Notes: generated by a model not told the origin, from the letters alone. DNA of 64,000 bases from Centrapalus pauciflorus (GCA_020465985.1 JAANYP010002631.1:352883-416882), one strand, 5' to 3'. Shown: positions 33,692 through 47,894, numbered from the stretch's first letter. Numbers and translations are program-made.

Positions 33692-36600
33692 CATAAATAC
33701 AATAGTTTATCCATGAACTAATAATAAAGAAACCCATTATCGTATCCCCATACCATGTACAGAAATAAGTCTTTTACAAAGAAAGCTGAGATCCAATTTG
33801 TTTAATCTACACGATGCGAGTTTAATTAATCATAAATTTATGTTTTATGGTTTCTATTTTGGTTTCCATTTCTAATAATAATATGTTCACCAGTCGTGAT
33901 TTTCCAGGTTTTGTAAGTTGCTTTGTTCACTTTCAAGTGCTCAAAGTTATTATACATGCAATACGTTTCTCGTCCTACCAAAATTACCATTTGGATCCTT
34001 CCATTGTTCTTATTTAATAGATTATAGATAAACATTGTTGTTTCATATCTTTATACGTTGTTATATTTTGTTCTTTGCTCATGTGACAATGACTCACCTG
34101 CCAATCAATAATTACCAAAACATACGAACCGATGTGTCAACCATGCCTCCACGCCCATTGGGAGGTTAGTTTCACTATGCTTTCAAACATTATATTGTAC
34201 CGCTCCAATTACATTTCATGTATGTAGATACATGTCTTGTGAGCATGAACAATTCACATATGACTTCACACTCAACATAATTTGACAAAACCAACAGGTT
34301 GCTCTGTTTGATACATAAAGAAAGTGTGTTTTAACCATTTTGATTATAGTTAGTGTATGTAGATAGATGTCTCCTCATTCAATATCCTATTATGTGGAAG
34401 GTGGAAAGTGTTACTGGTAATTCTTAACTTCAAATATCGTTAAAATTTGTATATAAAGTTGACAAAATTGATGGAATAACAAAAGTCTCGTACTTAGCTA
34501 TCAAAAGTCAAATAATGAATAAATGCGACTTTAATGTACTGAATCAATAAATAGCAATGAATGATGAAATATTTATATAAGTTTGATGTTTTTAAAGGAT
34601 TCTCGATGTGTTGCAAAAAAAATTATTGAAATCTGACATCAAATGAAAGTTCATTGCTATTTTAAAGAAACTTTTAGTACCTTAATACCCAAAAGTATGA
34701 AATAACAATGAATTATGAAATGCGATTATGTATTTGGTGTTTTCTAAGGATTTTAGACTTGTTCCAAAAAGTCTCGTCAAAATTGGACGTCTTTATTGCT
34801 ATTTTATACAAAGAATAACATTATAACGAGTGAAAATACAAATTTACAGTGAGAAGTGTAATATTATTATAGGAATAGTATTTTTAAAAGATTTTAAGTT
34901 GTGAAAGTTTCGTCGAAGAACAACTCATTCCGAAAGTTTGTTGTCATATCATGCAATTTAAGCAAAGTTGATTGCTATTCTGGGGAAATTTATTGTGAGT
35001 TGAAGGTTTCTTGAGCTCAAGGAGGTATTTGCCTTACATTTGAAAGTTTTAGGGGTTAAGTTGTTAAAAAAAACAAAAACCAAAGAATATTTTCATTATC
35101 AACATTTTTTTATTTAAAAGAGTAAAAACCTTTATTTATGTAATTAAACTCTTATAATTTTCCTAAACCTTTTGTAACCTATGGTCGTTCATCTCCATCT
35201 TTATCAATCTTCAATTCAAGTTATTCTTGGTAAATTGAGGTTGAAATTATTGAATTAAAGATCAATTAAGAGTGTTTCTTAAGTGCATAAGGTAATTAGT
35301 CATGTTTTGGCTTAAATTTGAGTTTTGGTTCATATTATTGACCTGAGTTCATAAATTAACTTGTTAAATTTGTTTGGTTAAACTTCGTAGCAGAAAATAT
35401 GACTAGAATTGAAGAAGCATTTGGTGTTTAAATCTGAATTTGAAATTCATTTGGAATTGAGGTATGATTTTGGTTACTTTTGTGCTTTTGGGACTTGTAC
35501 CATGATTATATGTGCTTAAATTGATCAGTGTATTGACATGTAAGTATCATATGTACATTAATAGTGTTGATTGGTTTTTGTTTTAAAGAGTTTTGGGGCT
35601 GATTTGCAGCTGTTTGTATGGCATTTACCGAAAAACTCTTGCAATTTTCGAACAAAAGGACAACACAAACATGTTGTTTTCAAAAAATTGTATAAATTCA
35701 ACGGCAACTCTGTTTTGAGTGTTTTTTTATCTTGTTGGAAAGGTAGAAGAGTGAACTTTGTTTTACTTTTACATCCCAGAAGCTGAGTTGATTTATAAAA
35801 GGGTCAAATTGCGGTTGATCACAGCTCGTCGGGCGAAAAAGCTGTCAAATTTGAGCTTTGAATTATTTAAACTCGTTTGCTTATATACATGTTACACCTA
35901 TTTAGTGCACATTATGATAGACATTTTGGGACATAACTAAGACCTATTTCTGATCTTTTAACTTAGTTTGATCATTGTTTCGGTATGGTAATTTTCCACA
36001 AAGGGATTTGTGGTATTTAATGAGCATATGTTGTTTTGGTCGACTTAGTAGGTAGGCTTTTCTATCGAATAGACATCGTGATGACTTTAAATATCATTTT
36101 GCTAATACTTTGATTATCACAGGTTGTTACTAATAGAATTAGTATATAAGTTGGACAACTTTTGAAATAAATTGGAAATATCTTTTAAATTTAATAATTT
36201 GGATTCATTAATTATGTGAATCATAAAGGGTTTCATTACACACTAACATGTTCTATCTAATACCAACTATAATGTAAAGGGGAAGATGTTATTGATTTGG
36301 ATATACCTGGTAATTTAATATATTGGTTAACATATATGATTCTCTTGAATTCGCCTATCAATTCTGTATATTCTTATTTACCATGACGTTTGTTTTCCAA
36401 AAGAAAATTTGTTTGGGAAGAGAGAATAGAAAAACCAACTATTTTTTCACTTCACAGATGCAAGGTCGTGTTCTCCCATATGATGTTTCCTTGTCCTAAC
36501 CCACACACTATGTTCACCGCTACTGGAATTTCACAGGCCAAAATTTTGATATCATGGATTGATGTTTATCGTGCAATTTTGGTTGGAGCTGCAGTTGTTG

Positions 36601-36980
36601 ATAAATTGGATGCGAAAATCCTAGGTCTTTATTTTGTGCATGATAATTTTGTAGGATCTTGATACTTGAAGAATAAGATGAGGGTGCTGCATTTTGCTTG
36701 ATGTAGGATAAAAGATATGTGTAAATTGTTGAATCTATTACAGGGCCTTTGTTTCTTCCAAAGGGTTGCTGCAAATATGTTGGTAATTGTGTATATGTGA
36801 GTTGTTTGTATCCAAAGTTGGCCCTCTTCTTTGTGTCTTTGTTGTGAGATCAACATGAAAATGACTTTGGTTTAGATCATGGTTTGAGCATCGGAGCATC
36901 AGTTTGTTATCAAGCATTATAAGTAGATTCAATTTTAAAGACTTGTGCCCGTCGCCGCAACGCGCAGGTATCATAACTAG
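33692..36980 (+). mobile_element. candidate Helitron segment between the X repeats
   Basis: The right end is Helitron-like: a GC-rich imperfect hairpin GCCCGTCGCCGCAACGCGC at about 36947-36965, then AGGTATCATAACTAG ending at 36980 and T at 36981. It matches the plant pattern of hairpin, about 10 nt, CTRR, then T. The 5' TC end could not be fixed. The interior is AT-rich with no Rep/helicase. An exon-like piece near 36390-36660 has no recognisable family. A non-autonomous Helitron is the best reading. Confidence 0.5.
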
Positions 36981-37414
36981 TTATTTTATATACCTTTAAT
37001 AATGTTTATTTTAATTTTTCTTAGATTAGCCTATGTATTTACATAGGTATTAACCTAGTATGTGTACCTTTTAATTCCGTGCGAACCTAAATATTGTGAA
37101 TTTAATGTATAAAATTATGCATTTGATACTAAAAATATATATTTGATAAATTTACGCATTTCATGTAAGCATTTATGCATCTAATGACAACTTTTTCTAC
37201 TTTATCTATGAATATGTGAATTTGACAAAATTTATACATATAATGTTCAAATTTATGCATTTAATGTATAATTTAATGAATTTATATTTTAAAAGCAATT
37301 TTAATGTTAATGTTAGATTATGATATTTATTAATATTGAAGATCAATAATAGTTTTAAGTAATAAATTTAAAATTTATGCATTTGATGTACAAATTTGTG
37401 CATTTTGAATTGGT
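36981..37414. repeat. direct repeat X, copy 2, abutting a Helitron-like end
   Basis: 434 bp; differs from copy 1 by a few substitutions and a GTTAAT insertion. Its left edge coincides exactly with the Helitron-like CTAG at 36980. The second hairpin plus CTAG within it ends at 37058, so two Helitron-like termini lie 78 bp apart. Confidence 0.65.
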
Positions 37415-37918
37415 TCTCACATTCTGACGGAATTGAAGTATTCTTACCGGAACCAATCTGAATCCGAGAATCCGAAATAAATATCCGAAAATCCGACCCG
37501 AAACTATCTGAAATTTCGGACTCAGATAGTTAAATTTCAAATTTTTGGATATCCGAAAATCCAAATTTCTTTAAAAAATTTATATATCTTTAGTGCTGAT
37601 TATATACATATTGAGTGTTTATTTTTATTCTAATGTATATTTTTTTAGTTCTATCTTGATTTTGTAGATTTATTAACTAATATTTTACATGTTTTGGTTT
37701 TTTAAATCTTTTTTTAGTCATTTTGAGTATAATAATTCCGGATACATCTAATTTGTGATATATTTATCATTAATATGTATTTGAATATATGAATTTGTAT
37801 TTTAGATATTTAAATATTTGATTTATTTTATTAAAAAAATTAAAAAATATGAATTTTCATATTCGGATAGCAAAAATCACTATATGAAACTTTGGATATC
37901 CGGTTTTGGACACCCCTA
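37415..37918. mobile_element. possible hAT-like MITE rich in ATCCGAAA motifs
   Basis: Repeated AATCCGAAA/ATATCCGAAAATCC motifs at the left are mirrored by GGATATCCGG near 37895. The right end is GGTTTTGGACACCCCTAG, like other TAGGGGTG-type termini here. The left terminus is not clear. Confidence 0.4.
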
Positions 37919-38385
37919 GTTGAGATCATTATAGAATTCAATATTTATGTTGTCTTAAGAATCCAATCTAAGCAATTAAATTAAAAAGATTAATGGTTAT
38001 TAATAAAAACCAATTTTTTTGATTGAAAAAGATTTGAAAAGGGTATTACACGTTTTGACGACTACGGATACTTCAAGGCTATTTAGCCTAAGGTTTTGAT
38101 ATCTAGTATTAATGTGTGTGTTGCATACATATTTACATGTTTAATTTTAATTACGACATTGTGCATATATCTTGGGCATCATCCTCTCATATGATGCATT
38201 GCACTGGCTGACATTTAATTACATGATCTTGGCCTATGGCTTGGAGTTTGCCACCAGTTATACACATTGACATCCATAACATTATGAATACAATCAATGA
38301 TCGTTGAACACCATTAGTTATAAATTACTTCAGCATGTATATATACACACACAAAATCAGGGATATGGACTCCGTGTGAACGGAT

Positions 38386-40348
38386 TGTAACATCCCAAAT
38401 TCGAGATAATTGCGTGTAATTATTTTAGTGGATATTTAAATAATTAATATCGTGTTGGGCCAATGATATCCCGAGTAGTGGATTTTACGTGTCGGGTTTG
38501 CGAGTTACGTGTCTCCGAGCTAATAATTAGCGGATTAATTATCTTCTTGAGTTCGTGGAGTTAAATGGGTTAAAAGGGTATTAATTGTGAAAATGTGATA
38601 TCGGGTCCGGGTTAATGGGTTCAGGACCGGCCAAATTTGAGATAAATATATACGTGCTTATCTCCTTTCCTTTACCTTCATTTTCAAGAAAACCCAGAGG
38701 TGTGTGTGTGTAATTGGTGTGGAGCTCCTGCAAGGAATTGAAGCCAAGGTGAAATTGGGTGCTGTATTTGCTTTCATCTTCATCTTCTTGTGTTCTTGAG
38801 GTATCCAAGGTAAGGGTTATTAGTTTTGATGGCTAATCTTGAGTTGTATGTGTGTTATGTTGAAGAGATTGGTTTCTGGGAGTATATGGGTTAATTATAT
38901 ATGAATCTTGTGTCTTTTGCTGCTAAAAATCGGAGGTGGGGGTTGAAAACCCCCTGGTTCGGCTATGGAGTTCGAAGGTCAAATCTGCTGCTGTCTGGCA
39001 AAAGCGCGGCGCGCAAATTGCAAAAGCGCGGCGCGTTTTCTGATCTGCAGAAAAATTCAATAGGGTCAACATAAGAGAGTTTTGAGTCGTTATTTGGTCG
39101 AGTCCCTTCGAAATATTATTGAATTGAATTGTTTGGGATTTTAGGTTCCGTCGGGGGTTCCGTAAAGAGTTTTGGGGATCGATTGTACGTTCGGGAATGT
39201 GTTTCGGGTTTATATTAATTGCGATAGCTATGTTTGAATTAAGTTACCGGGATTCCCGTTAGGTTGTTTTGGATCGGATATATTGGAGTCGGGTCGCGGT
39301 TGGTTTTTGGGTTCGATTGGGATTGCTTTCGAGTCGGGTTTTTGCCGGGGCTTCGGGATTCGGTTAAGAGTGTTTCGAGTCTGAGTTAATTGGGTTATTG
39401 TGATTCAAATATATATGTTGGTTGAAATGAGAAATAAGTGTAGGGATTGTGTATGTTTACAGGGACGAGTCGACAGCGAGACAAGCCGGGTCGGAGGTTA
39501 TAAGTTCAGTGTTTGGGACCGATTGATCAGGTGAGTACCCGAGTCTTTTCCAAATGAGCGCTCCATTTTTTCTGAGTTGTACAGTGTTATTTGTGTATAT
39601 TGTGCTATACTGTGTATGAGACAGGGACGTGGACGTCAGGTATGATTCTGTTCTTACATATGTGATATATGTACATGAGATGAGATCCAGTCCGGGGTCC
39701 GAGATGAGTTCCATACGGACGGTGATTCGCGATGTGAGATCGCGTGGGTTGACTGTCCCTAACAGTCCTTGGAGCGTGTATACACGGCAGGGCCTGTAGC
39801 CGGTTCGCGCCCGTGCTACAGGGTTGTGGCTAACCACCGGTGCGCACGGTCGTTAGCTGGGGAGGAGTCCCCTTCAGTGATATTGTGTGCAGGGCTTCGA
39901 ATCTCATGCTGAGTGTTCATACCTGCTTTATACTGCTGATTGTCAGAGACAGAGATTGAGCTTGTGTTGTGTGTATGTGCTACGTGTTCGCATGCTATGT
40001 GTTTACTGTGCAGAGTCTAACCCTCGAGTACTCACGAGCTTTCGAGCTTACGTATTCGAGTCTTCCATGTTCAGGGTTTCAGTGAAGAGTTCAGTAGCTG
40101 GGTTTGTTGATCAGCGACTAGCCGTTATGTGAAGACTATTGCAGCTGCCTTTGTCATCAATTATGTTAGTGTTTGTGTTTTATGGGATATTGTTAACCAG
40201 TGAATGATGTGTAAACAATATTATGTGAAAGTTTTTAATTAATGGTGATTCCAAGTTATCCTATGACATGTGTGTAATTGAGCTATTGAGATGTCCCACC
40301 TGTGTATTGTATTGACGTGGCATTTCCGGGATCAGGGAGGGTGTTACA
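38386..40348 (+). mobile_element. solo gypsy LTR, complete
   Basis: 1,963 bp from TGTAACATCCCAAATTCG to GGAGGGTGTTACA, with a perfect 5-bp duplication CGGAT at 38381-38385 and 40349-40353. Same family as the truncated LTR at 27294-28980. A GC-rich array (AAAAGCGCGGCGCG twice) lies near 39000-39035. No internal region, so a product of LTR-LTR recombination. Confidence 0.88.
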
Positions 40349-40353
40349 CGGAT

Positions 40354-41340
40354 CATGCCCGGTGTTCATTTGAATCATAGTAGTTACGATAATTAGGCTT
40401 AATTCCCAGTTAATCTAACTTATTTTATTTAAATATTATATTATGTTGAAATGAGTGTTTCATATTATACATATAACATATATATTTAACTATTAAACAT
40501 TTAATAAATATAAAAAATAGTGTAGAACTAAAACATATTATACATATAATATATAAAACTATTACACATGTAATATTTGACTATTATATATATAATATAG
40601 TGCACAACTAGAACTTTCAGATCTAGAATCTTTAATAAAAACAAAATAGTACATATCTAGGAAGTAGGAACTATTATACATATGATATATAGTTATTACA
40701 CATGTAATAAGAACTACCATACATTTAATAGATATGTATTTATGTAGGTACGTATGTGTGTGTACATATACGTATGTATGTATCTTTGTATATATTAATA
40801 ATATTTATTGAAAAATATAAAATTCTTTAAATATAATAAAGGAGAACTGTGTATCTATTTTATTAAAAAAAGTATATAGATTGTCATTTGGAACTTAATT
40901 AGACCGCCAATTAATGTAGCCTATACTTGACACGTGTCTTTTATAGGTTTTTTGTTTAAACAATTAATTTATAGTTACTATATTTTAGGGATATTGTTAA
41001 CAACAGATTAATAAAATCCATTTATAAAGGTTAATGTATGACACTTGTAAAATGAAATTTTTTATTTGTAATGGTTGACATCAATTATTAATAAAGGTAA
41101 TGATTTATTAGATCTCAAATATGTATTGTTATTAATTATAAATAAAGCTTTCCTCATTCATTATATGTAGGTTCCTTAAATCATTCTAATAAATTTTTTT
41201 ATTCTATAATTTATATAATTCTAAACTTAATATCGAGTCAAATCTATTTCGTAATATTCATAATTTGTACTATTGTTTATCATCGATTTCTACAATTATT
41301 CTAAAATTTATAATTTATTATAAAAATTATTTATTCAAAC
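40354..41340. other. gene-free AT-rich DNA
   Basis: Many ATTACACATGTAATA / TATACATATAATATATA direct and inverted repeats between 40440 and 40740, otherwise nothing recognisable. Confidence 0.6.

Positions 41341-42494
<1,154 letters not shown>

Positions 42495-42570
<76 letters not shown>
42495..42570. repeat. (TA)n microsatellite
   Basis: 76 bp of pure TA shared by the elements on either side. Confidence 0.9.
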
Positions 42571-42576
<6 letters not shown>

Positions 42577-42994
42577 CAGGTTCATCAGCGTACCTATGAG
42601 ATTCCAGCGTACCCAGCGCACCCTAATGTGAATGATCATTCACATATATTTTTTTTGAATAGACATGTATAAGACAACATTATAAGACTTTTTTTCAAAA
42701 GGAGCAACATCATAAATCTTGTGAATGGTAAAAAAGGATCATGTGAATGGTCATTCACACCATTCACATTGTGTGAAATGACCATTCACATGGATGACCA
42801 TTCACATAAATATGCAATGAACATTCACATAATTTTTAAGGACACAGAAAGTGTGAATGTATGTGAAATTCATATATCATGTGTATAATATTAATTTAAA
42901 CATGGTTATGAGAAAAAAAATTTAAAAAAAGTTTTTTAAGGTTGGTACCTTCGGGTGCACTTGATTTCGAGAGGTACTTTTTTGAACCTGAGTC
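42571..42994. mobile_element. (TA)n-bounded element, AGAATCAGGTTCA family
   Basis: The left end AGAATCAGGTTCATCAGCGT is mirrored by TTTTTTGAACCTGAGTC at the right, then (TA)n. The interior between 42626 and 42835 is an array of ATGTGAATGATCATTCACAT-type palindromes. Partial copies occur at 5376-5500 and 49582-49900. 424 bp, non-coding. Confidence 0.72.
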
Positions 42995-43142
42995 TATATA
43001 TATATATATATATTATAGGGCTAAATATTATTTCTCAATCCTTGTTAATAAAATATGAATAATTACTAAATTTTTATTATTGTTTTATAATTTTTTATAT
43101 TTAACTTAATTGATATAATTTGATATTTTATTTTATACAAAA

Positions 43143-43155
43143 CTTTACACACATA

Positions 43156-43187
<32 letters not shown>

Positions 43188-43210
43188 GATATATATATAT
43201 ATATATATAT
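43143..43210. repeat. (CA)n/(TA)n compound microsatellite
   Basis: ACACAC repeats followed by ATATAT, adjoining the element that begins at 43211. Confidence 0.85.
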
Positions 43211-44569
43211 GGGTGGGTTCAATGGAAAACCTCTATGTATCGGAAAACCTTGGAAAATCAATCGTAGCTCTTAGATTAGATGCAATGTATTTTTAGATTA
43301 ATGTATCATGATGCACTTAAAAGTAAACGAATAAGGGTCATTTGGGTATATAATATATTTTTCCAAAATGTAAAATTTCATTATTTTTATATTCAAATTT
43401 AAAAGACCCATACTTTATACATAATTCTAAATTTAATAAAAAAAAGTTCTACATCCAAATTTAATAATTTAAAAAAGAAATCATCAGATTTCAAAAAAAA
43501 AAACCATATTCGTCTTTCAAAATAACGATACATGAGAAATCATTATCTTCCAAAAAGCTCATCATCTTCGTCTTCCGAAATAACGATGCATCAGAAATCA
43601 TCATTTTCGTCTTCCAAAACAATGATGCATCCTAAAAATCAAAATCTTTATCTTCAGAGATCATTATCTCAACAAAAGTTAGCATCTTCATCTTCCAAAT
43701 GATGATGAATAAAAAAAAAAAATTTTTATCTTTCAAAACAACAATGCCTTAGAAATCCAAACAACACATTAATATTCAATAACAAACCAATGTATTTGAA
43801 ACTCAAACAACACTAACCTTCAATGACGATGCATCATCATCTTCATTGTAACAAAAATCAACAGTAATTCGATGATGATGAAATCTATAACGTGTTCTTA
43901 TCCTTGTCGCATCGTCAATATATTATATTTCACTTTGATTCGTGCATCGTATATAAAAAACTGGTGTATCGTATATATAAAGTGTTCTTATGTTTGTTGC
44001 ATCGTCAATATACATTATTTATCGATTGAAATCCTTTGAAGAAATAAAATCATTATGTTGTAAAATTGAGACCTTCGTGTAGAAAGAGGAGGCCGGAATA
44101 CGAGGTTGCGATGGAGACCTACTTGATTCGAACCCATGGACATTGGGTTATTCACAACACGAACACATAGAGGTCGGTGGTCATGGTGGCCTGTAGCTGG
44201 AGTTGCAAAGTGGTCACGGTCGACCTTGCATGGTGGTCAGCGGTCGGCATTACATGGCGGTCTTCTGGTCAACGCTAGGGTAGGAAACATATCACCATCT
44301 TTTTTTCAACTTCCAATGAGGTTTGTTTTTAATATTAAGGAAATGATTTGAATACTATGGAATGTATTTGAAAATTTATCTCAAACAAGATGGTAATATG
44401 AGTGATTATAGGGTTGCCAATTTTAAAATAATCATATTTTGTTTATTTTTAATAAATGTAATAATGTTATTCCATAAACACCCTTAATGGTCCCTGATGA
44501 TGCATTCAAGGTTCTAATGATATATGATGTTTTTCAAGATTTTCCGATGCATGTTGGTTTTCCATTGAA

Positions 44570-44571
<2 letters not shown>
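43211..44571. mobile_element. (TA)n-bounded element, GGGTTCAATGG family, long member
   Basis: Begins GGGTGGGTTCAATGGAAAAC and ends TGGTTTTCCATTGAATCTC, then CT and TA repeats. At 1,361 bp it is five times longer than its relatives. The interior has many GATGCATC/ATCATCTTC repeats and a higher-GC part at 44070-44300 (GGTGGTCATGGTGGCC-like) that may be captured DNA. The 71-residue ORF there is not recognisable. Confidence 0.65.
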
Positions 44572-45118
<547 letters not shown>

Positions 45119-45245
45119 TATATATATGTATATGTTTATATAATTTATTAAGTTAAATGAAATGTAATGAAATATGTTTTTACTAAATAAACTAAATAAA
45201 TATATATTTTAATTGAATTTAATTGAGATTTTAGTTTATATAAAA

Positions 45246-45760
45246 GGGTTAATTGCGCAAAAAACCCTGAACTTGTCAGTTTTTTGTGATTAAAACCTCA
45301 AACTATTTTTCGTTGCATAGAAAACCCCGAACTAACAAAAAATCAGTAAATTAAGGTTTTATCAATGGGTAACCGGTTGAAATCGTTATTAATCCTACGT
45401 GGATCGGTAAACAACCTATGTTGAATAAATCTTAATTGTTGAAACCGGTTGCCAAGTTTTACACATCTTTAAACCTCCGTTGATGATGCAATCCCGTCTA
45501 TAAAATTACAATTCGAAATTATCAACGGGGGTTTAAATGATGTGTAATACTTGGCAATCGGTTTCAACATTTAAAATTTATTAAACGTAGGTTATTTACC
45601 GGTCCACATATGATTAATAACAGGTTTCAACCGAATACACATCGATAAACCTTGATTTACTAATTTTTAGTTAGTTTGGGGTTTTCTATGCAACGAAAAA
45701 TGATTTGGGGTTTTAATCACAAAAAACTAACAAGTTCGGGGTTTATTGCGCAATTATCCC
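45246..45760. mobile_element. foldback non-autonomous MULE
   Basis: 515 bp, almost wholly palindromic. The arms start GGGTTAATTGCGCAAAAAAC and end GTTTATTGCGCAATTATCCC and pair to the middle near 45500. A perfect 9-bp duplication TATATAAAA lies at 45237-45245 and 45761-45769. No coding capacity. Confidence 0.88.
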
Positions 45761-45769
45761 TATATAAAA

Positions 45770-46915
45770 CATAATAGTCATATAATTTATTACAATAAAC
45801 AATATGTTCTGCAATAATATTTTTTATATAATGTGTAATTATATAAATTTATAAACATGTAGAATAATTTTCAATTAAATATTTAAATACAGTTTATGAT
45901 TCATATTGATAAACATATAAAATACTACACATGAACACGTAAATATTTTCTTGATTTCTTGATAAACAAGTTGTATTTATCGTTATTTTAAAAATTACAA
46001 ATTGTACTTATCTTTTTTGGCAAAACTTGGAAGCGATACATAGGCATCTAATGTTTTCAATATATCATATAACCTTTCTTATGAATTTTTTTATGTTATA
46101 TATTTAAAATTTTATATAAACTAATTAATTAATCAAAACAAATCATAATTAATGATAAAATATAATTAGATAAGCTAGAATGAGGAATGCTACGTACGTA
46201 CGTTCGATCTAGGTAAAAAAAATGTAAATAAAAAGTAAAATTAACTTGAATGGTTGATCAGTAACATGGCTGATTGAAAAATGTTTTAATTGCATGATAT
46301 TTATGACGAAAGCTATTAGAAAATTTCTCAACTTTTTTAATTATAATAAAATTATAATAAATTATGTATATATAGTAGTAGTAGTATAGATATTCAACGA
46401 ATGATTTCTAATTATATCATTTTTTTTCATTTTAAACAACATATTTGTACATGTCAATTGTCAAGTGCCGAGAAATTAAAGAAGGAAAACTCGATCAAGT
46501 TAAAAGATTGAAACAGTACAGTAGATGTAGTATAGCTATCGAAGTGGCCGAATATATCTGTAGCTTAATTTAGCCGCTTTTTTTTTTTTTTTTTTTATTT
46601 TATCAAAGGTTGCTATGCAATAGCCTATAGAGTACAAATATATAAAGTAATGTTAACTGTCGTAAGAAAGCATTTTGTTACAACTTACACACAGTTGGCT
46701 AAAGGTCAAGAATTGTTACAACGTCCTACTCTAATTAATAAAGCCAGATGGTTATATAATTATTTTGAAAAGCAAGCTAGATTATATAATCCATTCAATT
46801 CGGAAACCAAATGTTCATCTCTTGATCGATATATCATGAGAATAAATTAAGCAGACGTGGTAAATAATTAGTGGAGGCCACAAAGAAAAATGATGAATGA
46901 AAAGAATAATTAAAG
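45770..46915. other. gene-free region downstream of the SAUR gene
   Basis: AT-rich with a T20-like run near 46578. A 66-codon ORF at 46650-46850 (plus strand) has no recognisable family and is probably fortuitous. The last 200-300 bp may hold the SAUR 3' untranslated region. Confidence 0.55.
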
Positions 46916-47620
46916 TCATCGACAGTACAATGGAAGATGGTGAGTTGGAGTTGTTGGAGGGGTCTTCAGCTGAGAATCATAGTTGGAGGTTCGATGATGA
47001 TGTGGAGGGGGAGGAGAGTAGTTAAGCAGTTCCTCGGGTTGCTGCTGCTGCTGGTCATATTGATCGTTTAAAAAGAATGAGGATGTTGAAGATGAAGATT
47101 TGAGGGTTGGACGTTGGTGTTGTTTCTTGTTGTTGCTATTGTCATCTGTCATAATCTTTAAGATCTTCTCAAAGAGAGGAATGTCGCAGGGGATCTGGAG
47201 GATGCCTTCTTGCTGGAATCCAAACTCTTCCTCTGCGTCTCGTAAGAGGACACTAAAAGCTTGATGTGCCAAGTAGTCTGTGGGGATCACAAATTTCTTC
47301 ATCCCCTCTTCCTCTCTGCCCACCCAAACAGCTAGGTATCCTTTTCTCACAACATCATCCTGACCCCCTGGAGAGCTGCTGCTGATATCAGAAAAAGATA
47401 GAGTTTTCTTTAGGAACTTATTAAGACCTTTGGTGGTTGTCTTATTCGTGGTGGTGGTAGCAGGAGCAAATGCATTCTTGTTGTTTTTGTTGTTGTCGCC
47501 GTCCTTGTTCTTGGAGGAGGCAGCCTTCTTCCACTTCTTAAGCATCTGTTGAAGCCTAACAATGTCTCTGATTTTGTTAGACTTCTTTGCTGTTGGTGGT
47601 AGTTGCATGCATTCGGCCAT
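46916..47620 (-). CDS. SAUR-family auxin-responsive protein
   Basis: Intact single-exon ORF of 234 residues, ATG at 47620, TGA at 46916. SAUR proteins are small auxin-induced regulators of cell expansion that bind and inhibit PP2C.D phosphatases. The SAUR domain spans residues 91-157: VRKGYLAVWVGREEEGMKKF, VIPTDYLAHQAFSVLLRDAE, EEFGFQQEGILQIPCDIPLF, EKILKIM. The N-terminal KSNKIRDIVRLQQMLKKWKK and LKKTLSFSD segments place it with the SAUR subgroup that has long N-terminal extensions. Unusual is a 75-residue C-terminal tail rich in Asn, Ser, Gln, Pro and His (QQQQQ, PPPPHHH). No intron, as expected for SAURs. It is the only complete host gene in the window. A hAT MITE sits about 340 bp upstream of the ATG. 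Confidence 0.92.
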   Translation of the reverse strand: MAECMQLPPTAKKSNKIRDIVRLQQMLKKWKKAASSKNKDGDNNKNNKNAFAPATTTTNKTTTKGLNKFLKKTLSFSDISSSSPGGQDDVVRKGYLAVWVGREEEGMKKFVIPTDYLAHQAFSVLLRDAEEEFGFQQEGILQIPCDIPLFEKILKIMTDDNSNNKKQHQRPTLKSSSSTSSFFLNDQYDQQQQQPEELLNYSPPPPHHHRTSNYDSQLKTPPTTPTHHLPLYCR

Positions 47621-47894
47621 TAATCTCTGCTTTATGATATATATTATACCTAGGTAGCGCTAGCTCCTCAAACTTCTAGCTTCTCCTCTTGCAAATGCAC
47701 CGTTTATGACATAGATAAATTAAAGAGATGCTAAACAGATTGATAGACTGAATGATATATATGCCTCTGTGTATTAATCTTGTGAAAAGAAAAGATGTAT
47801 AATTAAAGATAGATGGCTACAATATCGTATATGTTTGTATCGAATGGAGATCTGGAATGGTGGTTTTCAAGTATAACCTGTAAGTAGGTGTCCA

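Noticed and set aside
36390..36662. 90-codon ORF as a captured gene in the Helitron segment
   Set aside because: Exon-like composition but no recognisable family; too weak to call.
33264..37414. Reading the two 430-bp direct repeats as LTRs of one element
   Set aside because: They lack TG...CA ends, primer site, purine tract and target duplication, and contain Helitron-like hairpins instead.
46650..46850. 66-codon ORF upstream of SAUR on the plus strand
   Set aside because: No recognisable domain, no supporting context, AT-rich surroundings.
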